DNA of 64,000 nt from Methanoplanus limicola DSM 2279 (lineage in GTDB: Archaea > Halobacteriota > Methanomicrobia > Methanomicrobiales > Methanomicrobiaceae). A program made the position numbers and the translations under genes. Each line of letters opens with the position of its first letter. The first letter of the stretch is position 1. The notes beneath the pieces were generated by a model. The model was not told the DNA's origin. It saw only the letters and a program-made list of their open reading frames with translations, and ran no database searches. Positions 45,866 through 54,778 of this stretch are shown here, in pieces. The DNA lies in contig NZ_CM001436.1 in NCBI RefSeq assembly GCF_000243255.1, positions 2,748,743 to 2,812,742 of the forward strand, written 5' to 3'.

Positions 45866-46106
45866 AACTGCTACCTGTATTTTCAGATATGTCAAGCGAG
45901 AGATTTAATTTTTCATCAGATTCGATAAATTTAATATTATTTATTGCACTTTTCAGCCTTGATTTCAGGCAGCCAATGATAGCCTCATTCAAGTTCCTGA
46001 TAGCTTCATCCTGAGTATCACCTTCAGTAATACAACCCGGTAAATCAGGGCATTCTGCAATATATCCTCCTTCTTCATCTTTTTCAATAATTATATTAAA
46101 TTTCAT
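45858..46106 (-). CDS. hicB: HicB-type antitoxin
   Basis: 82 residues. The partly degraded RNase H-like HicB fold has the signature EKDEEGGYIAECPDLPGCIT and the following GDTQDEAIRNLNEAI. It neutralises HicA and normally represses its own operon through a C-terminal DNA-binding part; here that part is short. Start supported by position; a weak GGGAG lies just upstream. Confidence 0.88.
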   Translation of the reverse strand: MKFNIIIEKDEEGGYIAECPDLPGCITEGDTQDEAIRNLNEAIIGCLKSRLKSAINNIKFIESDEKLNLSLDISENTGSSYA

Positions 46107-46121
46107 ATCTCCCTTATGTTT

Positions 46122-46147
46122 TGATTAATATGATATATATTTAATCA
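46122..46147 (-). promoter_or_regulatory. hicBA promoter with overlapping inverted repeat
   Basis: TGATTAA (46122-46128) and TTAATCA (46141-46147) are inverted copies around a TATA-like ATATATATCAT. The element is 16-41 bases before the hicB start, exactly where an autorepressor would compete with TBP. Confidence 0.45.
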
Positions 46148-46314
46148 TGGGCAAATAATTTTTAAAGCTACATCAGGACCATCATTTACAAGTGAACAAA
46201 ATGATTCCTTATACCGGACCTGAGGAAAATAAAGACAACATTAACATTATCCAAAAAAAAGAGATTTATTAAATTTTATAAAAAACAGCCAGATTCAGAC
46301 CCGACTACAAAAAT

Positions 46315-46398
46315 GCGAGGGATGGGATTCGAACCCATGGACCCCTTCGGGAACGGATCTTAAGTCCGTCGGTTTTGGCCAAGCTTACCTACCCTCGC
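46315..46398 (-). tRNA. tRNA-Leu (anticodon UAA)
   Basis: 84 bases, class II tRNA with a long variable arm. Acceptor strands GCGAGGG / CCCTCGC pair perfectly. The anticodon stem ACGGA/TCCGT closes the loop CTTAAGA, giving anticodon TAA. The T arm GGGTTCGAATCCC pattern is intact. CCA is not encoded. No integrated element is visible at its 3' end. Confidence 0.96.
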
Positions 46399-46621
46399 CC
46401 ATATTAAATGAAACTCCATCAAATTAACATTTATGCAATTGTCCCCAAAAATCCTGATAAAACCAATAGCATAACAAAAATCCCCAGGACTCACGCATAG
46501 AAAAAAGCCAGCATAAAATTCCGGCAAAAAACAAACAAATCACAAACATATACTGGCAAATACCAAAATAAAACGGAAAAAAGACCAAGTATTCAAAAAA
46601 ATATTAGAAGATTATTATCAA

Positions 46622-48262
46622 TTACAGCAGAATCAGATACGCAATCACCGAAAAAACAAGCGCAACACCAAGTATTGCAACACCAAGGGGCGCGACATAG
46701 GTGAGCATTGCATTGACCGTGCTTGCAAGCTGCGAGATCCTCTGCGAGCCAAACACCACAACACCCTCACACCACCCGGTAGAGGCTGCGGCAGTCGCAG
46801 GCGAGAGGTCTTTAACCGCAGTCCTGACCGAATCAATAACATACGGAATAATATCCTCAGGAGGAACCCGAAGGCCCACCGGGTTCTTGCCGCTCATCGT
46901 ATTAACCACATGAGAATCGCTCGTCATAAGCTCACACTCATCAACATGCCTTAAAACCTCATCACGGATCTTCTCCCTGACACCCTGATGAATATTATTC
47001 CCGTCAAACAGCACATATGCAGTCCTCTGTCCGGCAGTCTCAACAACAAGCGTCTGAATACCGAGATCACCAAAACCGTCCTCACGTGTAAATGGCAGAT
47101 CCATCCGGCAGACACCAATTGAGAACTCATCCTGCCCACAGTCAGAGCACCCCTCAAATGCCGACAGTGCCCCCCTGATATATTCATATGCAGTAAAAGA
47201 AGCAGGCAGCACAGATGTAACAACATCAGTCATACAGTTGTGGGCATCAACAAAAGCGACATTCTTAAACCTCTTATGCCCCTCGGCCATAATAGCAAGG
47301 CCAATCGGATAATCAAGATCCTCAGTCATTCCCGGAGACCTCGTGCTGATAGCAAGGACACTGTCACCGAAAGTCTGCACAAGAGTCTTGACAGTCCCAC
47401 ACTCAAAGCGCATCGACTTTCCGGCAGACTCAAAATATTCAATACCGAGAGCAGACTTCCTCACAGCATCAGCAATCTTTGCAACCTCGTCCTCAGATAC
47501 AAGATTGAAGTCGTGCGTTGCGCACCCGTGTGCGACAAAAGCCTCACCAGGAAGAGAATCATGCAGAATACGTGGTAGATTGCCGCCGCCAATCTCACCC
47601 ATAGGTCCGGGATGGAGGTTTGGCACAGTAAAGATCACATCCTCCTTACCCTCCCTCTTAAAGAAGAGCGAGACCTGCGGGACATAGACCTCCTCACCAA
47701 TCTCCCTGAAAAAAGTCTCAAGCGCCTTAGAGCCATCAGTATTGTGCGCAATAAATGCATTGATGAAATTGAGGGCACTTATATTGAAATTCTTCTTAAG
47801 CGGCCGCTCAATGAGCCACAGGAAGAGAAACACACATATCCCGAAGAGAATATGCGTCGTTGCCGAGAGCAGCAGAAAATCCGGTCCGAAATAAAAATAA
47901 CCCACAAAAGTCCCGAAGAAACTCTGAGTTACCGCTGCCGGAAACATCTTTTTTAGCCGGAAATCTGCTATTGCTACAAGAACAATCAGTCTTATCCCGA
48001 ATATAAACCCAAGGGACACCGCAAAGAGAAGCGGAACAATCCCTTCAAAGATCAGCAGAACCGGAAAGAAACTGATAATCACCGAAAATATAAAACAGGC
48101 AAGAACCAGCAGTGCAGACCTGTTCCAGGTAATCTTCTTCCCGAAATATTCAACAAGAGGTTTTGTTAAGACAAAGGATATTATTGCAGGCAGAGTAAAA
48201 CCAAGCGTCCCGAAAAACCTGAATTCACTGTTACCGAAAACGCTGGCAATATCTGTCAGCAT
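46622..48262 (-). CDS. DUF2070 archaeal membrane protein
   Basis: 546 residues from ATG 48262. About six N-terminal membrane spans, then a large soluble domain with VPNLHPGPMGEIGGGNLP, AHGCATHDFNLVSEDEV, VDAHNCM and the C-terminal TSDSHVVNTMSGKNPVGL, and one or two final spans (YVAPLGVAILGVALVFSVIA). This is the archaea-specific DUF2070 family; its biochemical role is not established, though the His/Asp-rich domain suggests a metal site. The frame stays open for 36 more codons upstream with family-like residues (GLSRYLFIAPSWPRSL) but no ATG, GTG or TTG; an ATA at 48335-48337 follows AGGTGAT by 6 bases and could be the real start. Confidence 0.85.
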   Translation of the reverse strand: MLTDIASVFGNSEFRFFGTLGFTLPAIISFVLTKPLVEYFGKKITWNRSALLVLACFIFSVIISFFPVLLIFEGIVPLLFAVSLGFIFGIRLIVLVAIADFRLKKMFPAAVTQSFFGTFVGYFYFGPDFLLLSATTHILFGICVFLFLWLIERPLKKNFNISALNFINAFIAHNTDGSKALETFFREIGEEVYVPQVSLFFKREGKEDVIFTVPNLHPGPMGEIGGGNLPRILHDSLPGEAFVAHGCATHDFNLVSEDEVAKIADAVRKSALGIEYFESAGKSMRFECGTVKTLVQTFGDSVLAISTRSPGMTEDLDYPIGLAIMAEGHKRFKNVAFVDAHNCMTDVVTSVLPASFTAYEYIRGALSAFEGCSDCGQDEFSIGVCRMDLPFTREDGFGDLGIQTLVVETAGQRTAYVLFDGNNIHQGVREKIRDEVLRHVDECELMTSDSHVVNTMSGKNPVGLRVPPEDIIPYVIDSVRTAVKDLSPATAAASTGWCEGVVVFGSQRISQLASTVNAMLTYVAPLGVAILGVALVFSVIAYLILL

Positions 48263-48430
48263 TCCAAGAATTATAATTATTGTTAGAGAACGCGGCCAGG
48301 AAGGCGCAATAAACAGATATCTGCTCAGACCCTCTATTTTTGTATCACCTGAAGCAGACAGATCAAATCACTCTCCCGGATTATATAATATAATAAATTC
48401 TGATTAATAAAGGCAATAATCCCGGATAAA

Positions 48431-48513
48431 TGCTCCGGAATAATAGTCCGATACTAAACTTTCCGGAATTATCCGGAAAGTTAGTCTGAGACTATGCAGT
48501 GTGACCGGAGTGC
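48431..48513. other. Long, strongly paired stem-loop (candidate structured RNA)
   Basis: Three nested helices: CTCCGG (48433-48438) with CCGGAG (48505-48510), ATAGTC (48443-48448) with GACTAT (48490-48495), then ACTA (48453-48456) with TAGT (48482-48485) and the perfect 10-bp ACTTTCCGGA/TCCGGAAAGT (48458-48467/48472-48481) closed by a 4-base loop. It lies 24 bases after the PfkB stop and upstream of DUF2070. No coding function is visible. It could be a terminator, an RNA processing signal or a leader element. Confidence 0.6.
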
Positions 48514-48536
48514 ACGTTTCGAAATGCTCTCCGGGC

Positions 48537-49448
48537 CTACCTACGCTCAGGTTCTGCACTATAAATAACAGCCTCAAGTTTACCGAAGTGCTCCTCATAG
48601 CGCAGCTTCATTCTCTCCCAGTCGGGGAGATTAGTCTGCGGGCCAACCGACTCCACATTAAATGAAGCGGCAACAGTACCAATCTTACAGCAGGTCACAG
48701 GATCGTAACCAATCTGCTGAGCCGTCAGAAAACCTGCCCTGTAGGCATCACCGGCACCGGTTGGATCAGCAAGCGTCACAGGAACGGACGGTATCCTCGT
48801 CTTACTGCCATTCATATGAATAACACTGCCGTCACCTGACATGGTAACAACCGAAACAGGAACAGATTTGATAATATCGGCCTCTGAAATCCCGATCTTC
48901 TCAGCCATCCCCTTCATCTCATGCTTATTTGCAAAGAGAATATCAATATTGTCAAGAATGACGGAGAGCTGCTCACCGGAATAATTTATAAGATCCTGTC
49001 CGGGATCGAAAGATGCGAACTCAGAATTTTCAGATACTTTCACATTGAAAGACGGATCTGCGGTTGCCATATGGACACACTCAAACCTGGGCGAATCTGC
49101 GGTTGTAAAAAGCTCAGAAGCACCCCATTCAAAGAATGTGATCTGATCTCCGTCCTCATCATTATACAGATAGCAGGATGCAGTCCTTTTATCATCCGAG
49201 CAGAGAAGGTTCTTCCGGATACCAAGTTCGTCCATCCAGAGATCATATTCACTGCCGGAAAAATCAAAACCAACGGCAGAGAAGAGTTCACATTCCCCCC
49301 CGAGTTTTGCAATTCCGGCTGCGATATTCGCCGCGCCTCCGCCATAATATATTTTATGATCAAGAATCGGCACCGAGCTGTGCCTTTCAGGAAACACCGG
49401 GACCTTAAAGATATGGTCTGTTGCAGTGTGGCCCACGACCGAAATCAT
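48537..49448 (-). CDS. PfkB-family carbohydrate/nucleoside kinase
   Basis: 303 residues, ribokinase fold. N-terminal [20 protein letters not shown] with [20 protein letters not shown] (di-glycine substrate motif), and C-terminal [19 protein letters not shown] carrying the anion hole and catalytic Asp. Phosphorylates a sugar or nucleoside using ATP; substrate unknown, possibly a ribonucleoside as in other methanogen members. Its start overlaps the DUF555 stop by 4 bases, so the two are co-translated. Confidence 0.88.
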   Translation of the reverse strand: MISVVGHTATDHIFKVPVFPERHSSVPILDHKIYYGGGAANIAAGIAKLGGECELFSAVGFDFSGSEYDLWMDELGIRKNLLCSDDKRTASCYLYNDEDGDQITFFEWGASELFTTADSPRFECVHMATADPSFNVKVSENSEFASFDPGQDLINYSGEQLSVILDNIDILFANKHEMKGMAEKIGISEADIIKSVPVSVVTMSGDGSVIHMNGSKTRIPSVPVTLADPTGAGDAYRAGFLTAQQIGYDPVTCCKIGTVAASFNVESVGPQTNLPDWERMKLRYEEHFGKLEAVIYSAEPERR

Positions 49449-49789
49449 GCCTTGATTTCCTCTACTTCTACAATCTTGAGCGGAATATCACGGAGTGCCC
49501 TTCCGATTACAGATTTTGCAATTCTTCCGGCATGCTCCTCACTCTCAGCCTTAAAGACCTTCATCTCAAGTATAAGACCGACAAGAGCAAGATTTCCAAC
49601 AAGCAGAGCGTTATTAAGCTCCTGCTCACAGAAAGGACAGGTCAGCTGCCCAATCTCAATTTCAACAAACTTTGCCGAAGGATTGAGGCGTTTTCCGGCC
49701 TCACTGATAGCAATACCAATTGCATCGTCGAGAGTCTCGACATCCTTGATAATCCATCCGGATTCAACAGTTACAAGATAATCCGCCAT
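49445..49789 (-). CDS. DUF555 (UPF0212) protein
   Basis: 114 residues. Compact alpha/beta protein with a zinc-ribbon-like [19 protein letters not shown], the hallmark of this archaeal family; the C-terminal Lys/Glu-rich strand is [13 protein letters not shown]. Function unknown. It lies 5 bases after the nitroreductase stop and overlaps the kinase gene. Confidence 0.82.
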   Translation of the reverse strand: MADYLVTVESGWIIKDVETLDDAIGIAISEAGKRLNPSAKFVEIEIGQLTCPFCEQELNNALLVGNLALVGLILEMKVFKAESEEHAGRIAKSVIGRALRDIPLKIVEVEEIKA

Positions 49790-49794
49790 AATAT

Positions 49795-50322
49795 CTACCA
49801 GACATCTTCATGAATATGTTCATTTACAGGCATCCTCTCCGGTCTTTCTCCGGAAACGACCCCTCTTCCGAGTGCCAGTATGGCAACCGGGCGTGCATGC
49901 TGCGGCAGAGACAGAATCTCCGGGACAGCTTCATCATCAAACGCACCGGTCCAGCAGGTCTGAAGACCCATTGAATGTGCGGCAAGCATCATATATGTAC
50001 ATGCAATAGAAGCATCCTCAATTGCATAAAGAATTCCCCTCTCGCCGTACTGCGACATGGAGCGCACATAATTTGCACATACCACAAGCAGTACAGGGGC
50101 CGATATGAGATGCTGCTGCTGGAAAGCCGCATCTGAGAGGTCTTCTTTAAGCCCGGGATCTGTGACAATGATAACATCCCAGGACTCCCTGTTGCCCGCA
50201 CTTGGTGCTTCAGAAGCACATTTAATTATAACGGAGATCTCTTCATCAGAAACCTCTGTCTCCGAATAATCCCTCACAGAAGATCTTGTGGAGACAAAAT
50301 TCAGAAAATCAAATGAGTTCAT
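49795..50322 (-). CDS. Nitroreductase-family flavoprotein
   Basis: 175 residues from ATG 50322; ATG 50328 is also possible. The FMN-binding start [17 protein letters not shown], the middle [36 protein letters not shown] and the C-terminal [11 protein letters not shown] match small nitroreductase-like oxidoreductases that use FMN and NAD(P)H. Substrate unknown. Its start lies within the end of the upstream gene, so translation is coupled. Confidence 0.85.
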   Translation of the reverse strand: MNSFDFLNFVSTRSSVRDYSETEVSDEEISVIIKCASEAPSAGNRESWDVIIVTDPGLKEDLSDAAFQQQHLISAPVLLVVCANYVRSMSQYGERGILYAIEDASIACTYMMLAAHSMGLQTCWTGAFDDEAVPEILSLPQHARPVAILALGRGVVSGERPERMPVNEHIHEDVW

Positions 50323-50665
50323 TTTCACTCAGTACCGTCCATGCCGACTGTGCAGGCGTGGTGCATTTTGTAATTGCCATTGAGAGAGTCATTACTGCAT
50401 CATCAAAATCCTCATCCTCAATCTGCTTCTTTGCCTTATCGATAAGATCCGCAGATTCACCGAATTCTTTAAATCCGGTCTTCTGCCCGGCAATATTAAG
50501 CTGGGTCCAGTATGAATCAAGCAGAATCAGCAGGACTTTCTTTGCACCGCTCTTCTCCGCACCCTTAAGTCCGGATACAACAGCAATGGTCTGTGATGCA
50601 GTTATCAGATTCAGCTTCCCGTTTTCACCAAAAAGATAAGACTGAACTGCTTCATTAGAATTCAT
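50309..50665 (-). CDS. Small conserved-looking protein of unknown function
   Basis: 118 residues, soluble, alpha/beta, with TASQTIAVVSGLKGAEKSGA, KVLLILLDSYWTQLNIAGQ and a C-terminal DFDDAVMTLSMAITKCTTPA. I do not recognise a family. It overlaps the nitroreductase gene by 14 bases and follows the DUF5350-like gene by 61, so it belongs to this minus-strand unit. Confidence 0.6.
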   Translation of the reverse strand: MNSNEAVQSYLFGENGKLNLITASQTIAVVSGLKGAEKSGAKKVLLILLDSYWTQLNIAGQKTGFKEFGESADLIDKAKKQIEDEDFDDAVMTLSMAITKCTTPAQSAWTVLSENELI

Positions 50666-50726
50666 TACAATAACCTCCCCTGAAATACAGGTTTAAGAAA
50701 AAATTTCAAAATAATATCCGGAAATA

Positions 50727-51008
50727 TTATTTTGAACCCTTTGTGCCTTTTACTGATGCCGGAGAGCGCTTGATACGCCTTCTGAATCTTGGATCAATCT
50801 GTTTGCCGCGGCCTCTTGCAGGTCTTCCCCCTCTTCTGCCGCGTCCTGCATCCTGGCTCTTGCTGATAGCTTTCTTCAGTTTTGCACCGGATTTAAAACG
50901 CTGGTTTGGGCCTGGTTTTTTATACCCGGCTTCTTTCTGCGGGACAAGCCTAAGCTGTCCGGAAACACTCTTAATCTGAGTCCAGGTTGTGGTTCCTGTT
51001 TTTCCCAT
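50727..51008 (-). CDS. DUF5350-like basic protein
   Basis: 93 residues, very basic, with an N terminus MGKTGTTTWTQIKSVSG and an Arg/Gly/Lys-rich C-terminal half (GRGRRGGRPARGRGK). It resembles the small methanogen DUF5350 proteins. The charge and its place 44 bases after the S3Ae gene suggest RNA or ribosome binding, which is inference. Confidence 0.65.
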   Translation of the reverse strand: MGKTGTTTWTQIKSVSGQLRLVPQKEAGYKKPGPNQRFKSGAKLKKAISKSQDAGRGRRGGRPARGRGKQIDPRFRRRIKRSPASVKGTKGSK

Positions 51009-51052
51009 TGTATCTTCAGCTCCTTTAAATATATCTGATTTTGTTGATTAAA

Positions 51053-51658
51053 TTACTGTGCATAAACCGAGGATGCTTCAATACCCTTGGATTTAATGAC
51101 CTCAACACGGCGGACAGGATGGATCTTCTTTACGAGCTTAAATACCTCACGGGAGATGTCGCCAAGAACCATTTCCTTTACAAACTGTTCATAAGAAAGC
51201 TCAGCAGCCCTTGCCTTAACAGAATCTGTTATTGCCTGCCTGATTGCATGCGCCTGACTTGAATCAGCCCTGTTAATTGTAAAGCATGTGGTTGTAACCC
51301 TGAGTTTTCTGCCGTCCTTTGTTGTGAGAAGAACGATTGAATCAATCCTTGATGTTCTGCGCTTCACCATTGCACGGAGGTAATCCTTTGTAACCTCATG
51401 ACCGACAAAGTCAGTGTATGCAGAATCTCCTGCTACATTGTTGACTTTAAATCTCATCTTGATGTTCTGCTTGGAATAATCCTGGGTCATCTCACCAAGT
51501 GTTGTCTGCATTACTCTTCCGTAAACCTTCTCAGGTTCATTGGAGATGGTGTCGCCAAGGTATGCTTTATCGAAATTTTCAGGAGCATATACCTTGTACC
51601 AGCTCTTCGCCTTCCATCCCTCTACTCTTCTTCCAACTGACTTTCTTCTTGCTGCCAT
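51053..51658 (-). CDS. rps3ae: Ribosomal protein S3Ae (eS1)
   Basis: 201 residues, normal archaeal length. Conserved pieces KSWYKVYAPENFDKAYLGDT, RTSRIDSIVLLTTKDG and TTCFTINRADSSQAHAIRQA identify eS1, a small-subunit platform protein near the mRNA exit. Follows the pcc1 gene by 16 bases, in the usual archaeal S15-DHH-Pcc1-S3Ae order. Confidence 0.96.
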   Translation of the reverse strand: MAARRKSVGRRVEGWKAKSWYKVYAPENFDKAYLGDTISNEPEKVYGRVMQTTLGEMTQDYSKQNIKMRFKVNNVAGDSAYTDFVGHEVTKDYLRAMVKRRTSRIDSIVLLTTKDGRKLRVTTTCFTINRADSSQAHAIRQAITDSVKARAAELSYEQFVKEMVLGDISREVFKLVKKIHPVRRVEVIKSKGIEASSVYAQ

Positions 51659-51674
51659 TTATTCACCTTTTTTA

Positions 51675-51923
51675 TTATTTTCTGCTACTCCCCTTAACAA
51701 AAGATACACAATTGCATATATCCTCTGCAACAGAGAGATTCATCAGATAATCGTCCACCGATGCTGTCACCGATCTCAGCTTATTTCCTTCTGCCGTGGT
51801 CCTGACATAAACTCCGTCCGGAACCGTCCTCATTGAGAGCAGATTGTCTGCTGACAGTGCCTCTGCGACACATTCCGGGAATTTATGAGATGTCCTTATC
51901 TCTCCTGAGATGAGAAGACTCAT
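51675..51923 (-). CDS. pcc1: KEOPS complex subunit Pcc1
   Basis: 82 residues from ATG 51923; the longer frame upstream overlaps the DHH gene in another reading and is not real. The fold-defining parts are ECVAEALSADNLLSMRTVPD and LRSVTASVDDYLMNLSVAED. Pcc1 dimerises KEOPS, which transfers threonylcarbamoyl to A37 of tRNA (t6A) together with Sua5, encoded at 54.8 kb. ATGA overlap of 4 bases with the DHH gene. Short and divergent, but context supports it. Confidence 0.82.
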   Translation of the reverse strand: MSLLISGEIRTSHKFPECVAEALSADNLLSMRTVPDGVYVRTTAEGNKLRSVTASVDDYLMNLSVAEDICNCVSFVKGSSRK

Positions 51924-53134
51924 GCAAACACTCCCTCTATTCCTCTTCTGAACGCCGGATAACCGGACTCCGGAAATGTTGCACCGCCTCTTGATACATG
52001 ACCGCCGCCAGTACCACCGCACCCGGATGCAAGTTTTTCGAGAAACTCTCCGATATTCAGCCCATAACCGGGAGGACACCGGGCAGAGATATTATATCCG
52101 CCGTCATCCTTCCTCGCAACCGTAAATACGGGTGAATCTGAGAGGAGATCTTTTGAGAGAATATCCGCCACACTGCCCGAGACCTTCGGGTTGTCAATCT
52201 CAAAAAGGCCAAGATTTTCATCCGGTTTTTTTGCGCTTTTGAGTGAGGAGATTACGTTAAGCCTGAATGATACGGCAGTCTCTTCCGCCATCTCCCTGTA
52301 GCGGACTGAACGCAGGCATAAAGCGGCGCCAAGACCGCCCCTCCCTGAAAGCCCGCACCCTTCCACAGTTGCGGCAAGGGTGTGTGCATCATGAATAACG
52401 CCCCGTTCAATCTCATATATATCTCCCCAGACCGACTGCATTGCATGAAGACTTGACTGACCGGCAATCTCGAGTATGACTGAAGAGAGCATATTGTCAG
52501 GATCACTTTTCAGATCAGAACCGGACTTTGAAATCTCAAGAGCCTTAGCCTTATCACCGCTTATTCCGGCGAGATAAGGATCGGTTGCTGTATAGAGCTT
52601 TTCAGCCGTATCCCTGCCAGGAAGGGCAATGCCTCTTCCCGGAGTTATGAACTGATTTCCAATCCCTTCGGTTATGATCTCTTCATTCTTTCCGGTAACT
52701 CTCTGACCGTCACCGATTATGCCAAGCAGAGCAAGTCCGCAGAGATCCCTGTTGTCACCCATCCGGTTTGCAACAATAAATGCCGCACCCGAAGATGACA
52801 GTTCGTTATCTCCGTCAATCCCGTGCAGTCTCGGATTTACGTGGAATTCTCCGGAAAAACGGGGAAGATGGTGATCAACAACCATCACGCCCTCTGCAAG
52901 ATCTTCGAGTGATGAACCGAAATCACACAGTATTGTGGGGATTTCGTCACTGACATCCCCGGCACTGATGCCGGATTTAATAGTCAGGTGATATTTTTTT
53001 CCAAGGCGTGAGAGGGCATGGCAGATAATTGAGGCGGATGCTATTCCATCCGCATCATGGTGGCCATATACCCTGACAAAATCCTCTTTGGATAAATTAT
53101 CAGCCAGAATTTCCGCAGCGGCTTCGATGGACAT
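51920..53134 (-). CDS. DHH-family phosphoesterase, archaeal RecJ-like (GAN type)
   Basis: 404 residues. DHH domain motifs: YGHHDADGIASASII, ILCDFGS, VVDHHLPR; and the DHHA1 end with GCGGTGGGHVSRGGATFPES. This build matches archaeal RecJ-like proteins, including the GINS-associated nuclease that acts in the replisome, and is found next to S15 in many archaea. Exonuclease activity is inferred from the family. It starts 7 bases after the S15 stop. Confidence 0.88.
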   Translation of the reverse strand: MSIEAAAEILADNLSKEDFVRVYGHHDADGIASASIICHALSRLGKKYHLTIKSGISAGDVSDEIPTILCDFGSSLEDLAEGVMVVDHHLPRFSGEFHVNPRLHGIDGDNELSSSGAAFIVANRMGDNRDLCGLALLGIIGDGQRVTGKNEEIITEGIGNQFITPGRGIALPGRDTAEKLYTATDPYLAGISGDKAKALEISKSGSDLKSDPDNMLSSVILEIAGQSSLHAMQSVWGDIYEIERGVIHDAHTLAATVEGCGLSGRGGLGAALCLRSVRYREMAEETAVSFRLNVISSLKSAKKPDENLGLFEIDNPKVSGSVADILSKDLLSDSPVFTVARKDDGGYNISARCPPGYGLNIGEFLEKLASGCGGTGGGHVSRGGATFPESGYPAFRRGIEGVFA

Positions 53135-53141
53135 TATCAGA

Positions 53142-53600
53142 TTATCTTGATAGCAGGAACTCCGCAGTATCAGGCTTGTATGCCCATCCCTTTGGCATTT
53201 TGCCGGTTCTTACGTAGTACTTACCAAGTCTGCGCACCTTTGCCTCAGTGAGGTGAAGCTGACGCTTGTTGTGTACATCTTTCTTATTCTCAGAGAGATG
53301 CTTTCTCATACCAAGTGCCTTTACAATGAGATTTCTCAGATCTTCAGGAATATCGGATTCAAGTCCGTTGTCTGCGAGAATCTGGTCAACTCTCTTACCG
53401 GTTGCGAGTTTTACACTCGGAACACCGTGCTTGTCTCTCATGACAAGACCGATTGCGGCACTTGAAAGGCCATCCTTTCTTAGTTCTACTACTGTCTTTA
53501 TGATCTCTGCTGCGTCCTTGTTGGACCATTCCGGTGCTTCTGTGCGGAGTGGACGGACTGAGCCGGATTTACCGCGCCTGCGGGCGTGCATTCGTGCCAT
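53142..53600 (-). CDS. rps15: Ribosomal protein S15 (uS15)
   Basis: 152 residues, archaeal/eukaryal length with the N-terminal extension MARMHARRRGKSGSVRP. GLSSAAIGLVMRDKHGVPSV and LHLTEAKVRRLGKYYVRTGK are diagnostic. Binds 16S rRNA at the central domain. Strong GGTGGTGA site upstream. First gene of the S15-DHH-Pcc1-S3Ae operon. Confidence 0.97.
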   Translation of the reverse strand: MARMHARRRGKSGSVRPLRTEAPEWSNKDAAEIIKTVVELRKDGLSSAAIGLVMRDKHGVPSVKLATGKRVDQILADNGLESDIPEDLRNLIVKALGMRKHLSENKKDVHNKRQLHLTEAKVRRLGKYYVRTGKMPKGWAYKPDTAEFLLSR

Positions 53601-54094
53601 TTTTCACCACCTTTATTTTAAAAGATACTTTAACGGGCATCTGCGTCCTTTGCGCATGATTAATTGCGCATTCAGCAGAGTTGCCCAGGGACAATTACTG
53701 ACTAATATCCCGCTTTTTCCGGTTCTGAAGTATCAAATACCATCCGGATTCAACTGTAAGTCCACAAAAAGAGCCATATACTGACCTTTTTGTAATCCCT
53801 AGCCATAAGGCAGTGCCTGTTGTACAGAACACGTCGGACTTACAAAAGCCAGCACTATCAAAGATAAGTGCTTCATAAAACTAGGATGGATGAGATATTA
53901 ATAATATCGCAGGGATTTATTCCGGGGCGGCAGCAATACATAACACCTCTTCCCGTTTATACCGGTGAAATGTCAGGAAACTGCAACTGAAGAACAGAGA
54001 AAACAATACAATAAAATCTATATCAATTATAAATCAATTGATCAGAAGGTTATTGAAGAGAATATAATCCGGAATTTTCGGAAATTTTTAGAAT
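53601..54094. other. Intergenic region with structured segments upstream of rps15
   Basis: About 490 bases between divergent genes. It holds a nested inverted repeat around TGCGCA (53641-53680) and a structured block at 53755-53872: TGTAAGTCC (53755-53763) pairs with GGACTTACA (53836-53844), and AGCACTATC/GATAAGTGCT (53851-53872) forms an adjacent hairpin with one bulged base. Promoters for both directions must be here. No ORF has coding character. Confidence 0.5.
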
Positions 54095-54778
54095 ATGACA
54101 GAATCAGGCGATATTTCGGTTAGGGCTGTAAGCATAATCTGTGAGCACAGACAGGGAGTTCTGCGTGACATATCTGAAGTTATGGCAGAGAATGGTGCAA
54201 ATATTGAGATGGTACAGTCTTCAGTGCTCCCATTCGGGCCGGACAGAGGCAGATCACTCCTATATTTTGAATTCGGAGATATTGGAGATTATGAGAGTCT
54301 TAAAGAGAGCCTTCTCGGACTGGATACGGTTTATGACATCAAGACCTACAGACCGCTGTCACAGATCTTTGGAAAGAGGATTATAATATTCGGGGGAGGC
54401 GCACAGGTTGCACAGGTCGCGCTAGGTGCAGTCAATGAGGCAGACAGGCATAATATCCGCGGAGAGAGAATTTCGGTGGATACATTTCCGGTTGTCGGAG
54501 AGAAGAACCTGACTGCTGCCATTGATGCAATATCACGCCTCCCGAGAGTTGCAGTGCTGGTCCTTGCAGGGTCACTGATGGGCGGCACAATCGTGTCTGT
54601 TGTGGAGAGAGTGAAGCAGTACGGAATTCCGGTTATATCCCTCTCAATGGCAGGAAGTCTGCCGGATCACGCAGACCTTGTTGTAACCGACCCGATACAG
54701 GCAGGAGTTTTTGCGGTTATGCATGCAAGTGAGCTGGCAGTATTTGACATATACAGGGTAAGGGGGCGGCATTTCTGA
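54095..54778 (+). CDS. ACT-domain protein with DUF5612 C-terminal domain
   Basis: 227 residues. ACT domain at about 8-85 (SIICEHRQGVLRDISEVMAE, EMVQSSVLPFG) normally binds an amino acid; the C-terminal DUF5612 half has IIIFGGGAQVAQVALGAVNE and VLVLAGSLMGGTIVSVVERV. This methanogen family may be a small-molecule sensor; function is unproven. The stop overlaps the sua5 start by 4 bases. Confidence 0.75.
   Translation: MTESGDISVRAVSIICEHRQGVLRDISEVMAENGANIEMVQSSVLPFGPDRGRSLLYFEFGDIGDYESLKESLLGLDTVYDIKTYRPLSQIFGKRIIIFGGGAQVAQVALGAVNEADRHNIRGERISVDTFPVVGEKNLTAAIDAISRLPRVAVLVLAGSLMGGTIVSVVERVKQYGIPVISLSMAGSLPDHADLVVTDPIQAGVFAVMHASELAVFDIYRVRGRHF

Noticed and set aside
46315-46398. Attachment site of an integrated element at tRNA-Leu
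   Set aside because: No integrase gene and no second copy of the tRNA 3' end nearby in the window.
51924-52079. N-terminal extension of pcc1
   Set aside because: The Arg/Cys-rich extension is the DHH gene read in another frame; ATG 51923 gives the normal Pcc1 length and an ATGA overlap.
53266-53784. 172-codon plus-strand frame across rps15
   Set aside because: Antisense shadow of S15 running into non-coding DNA.
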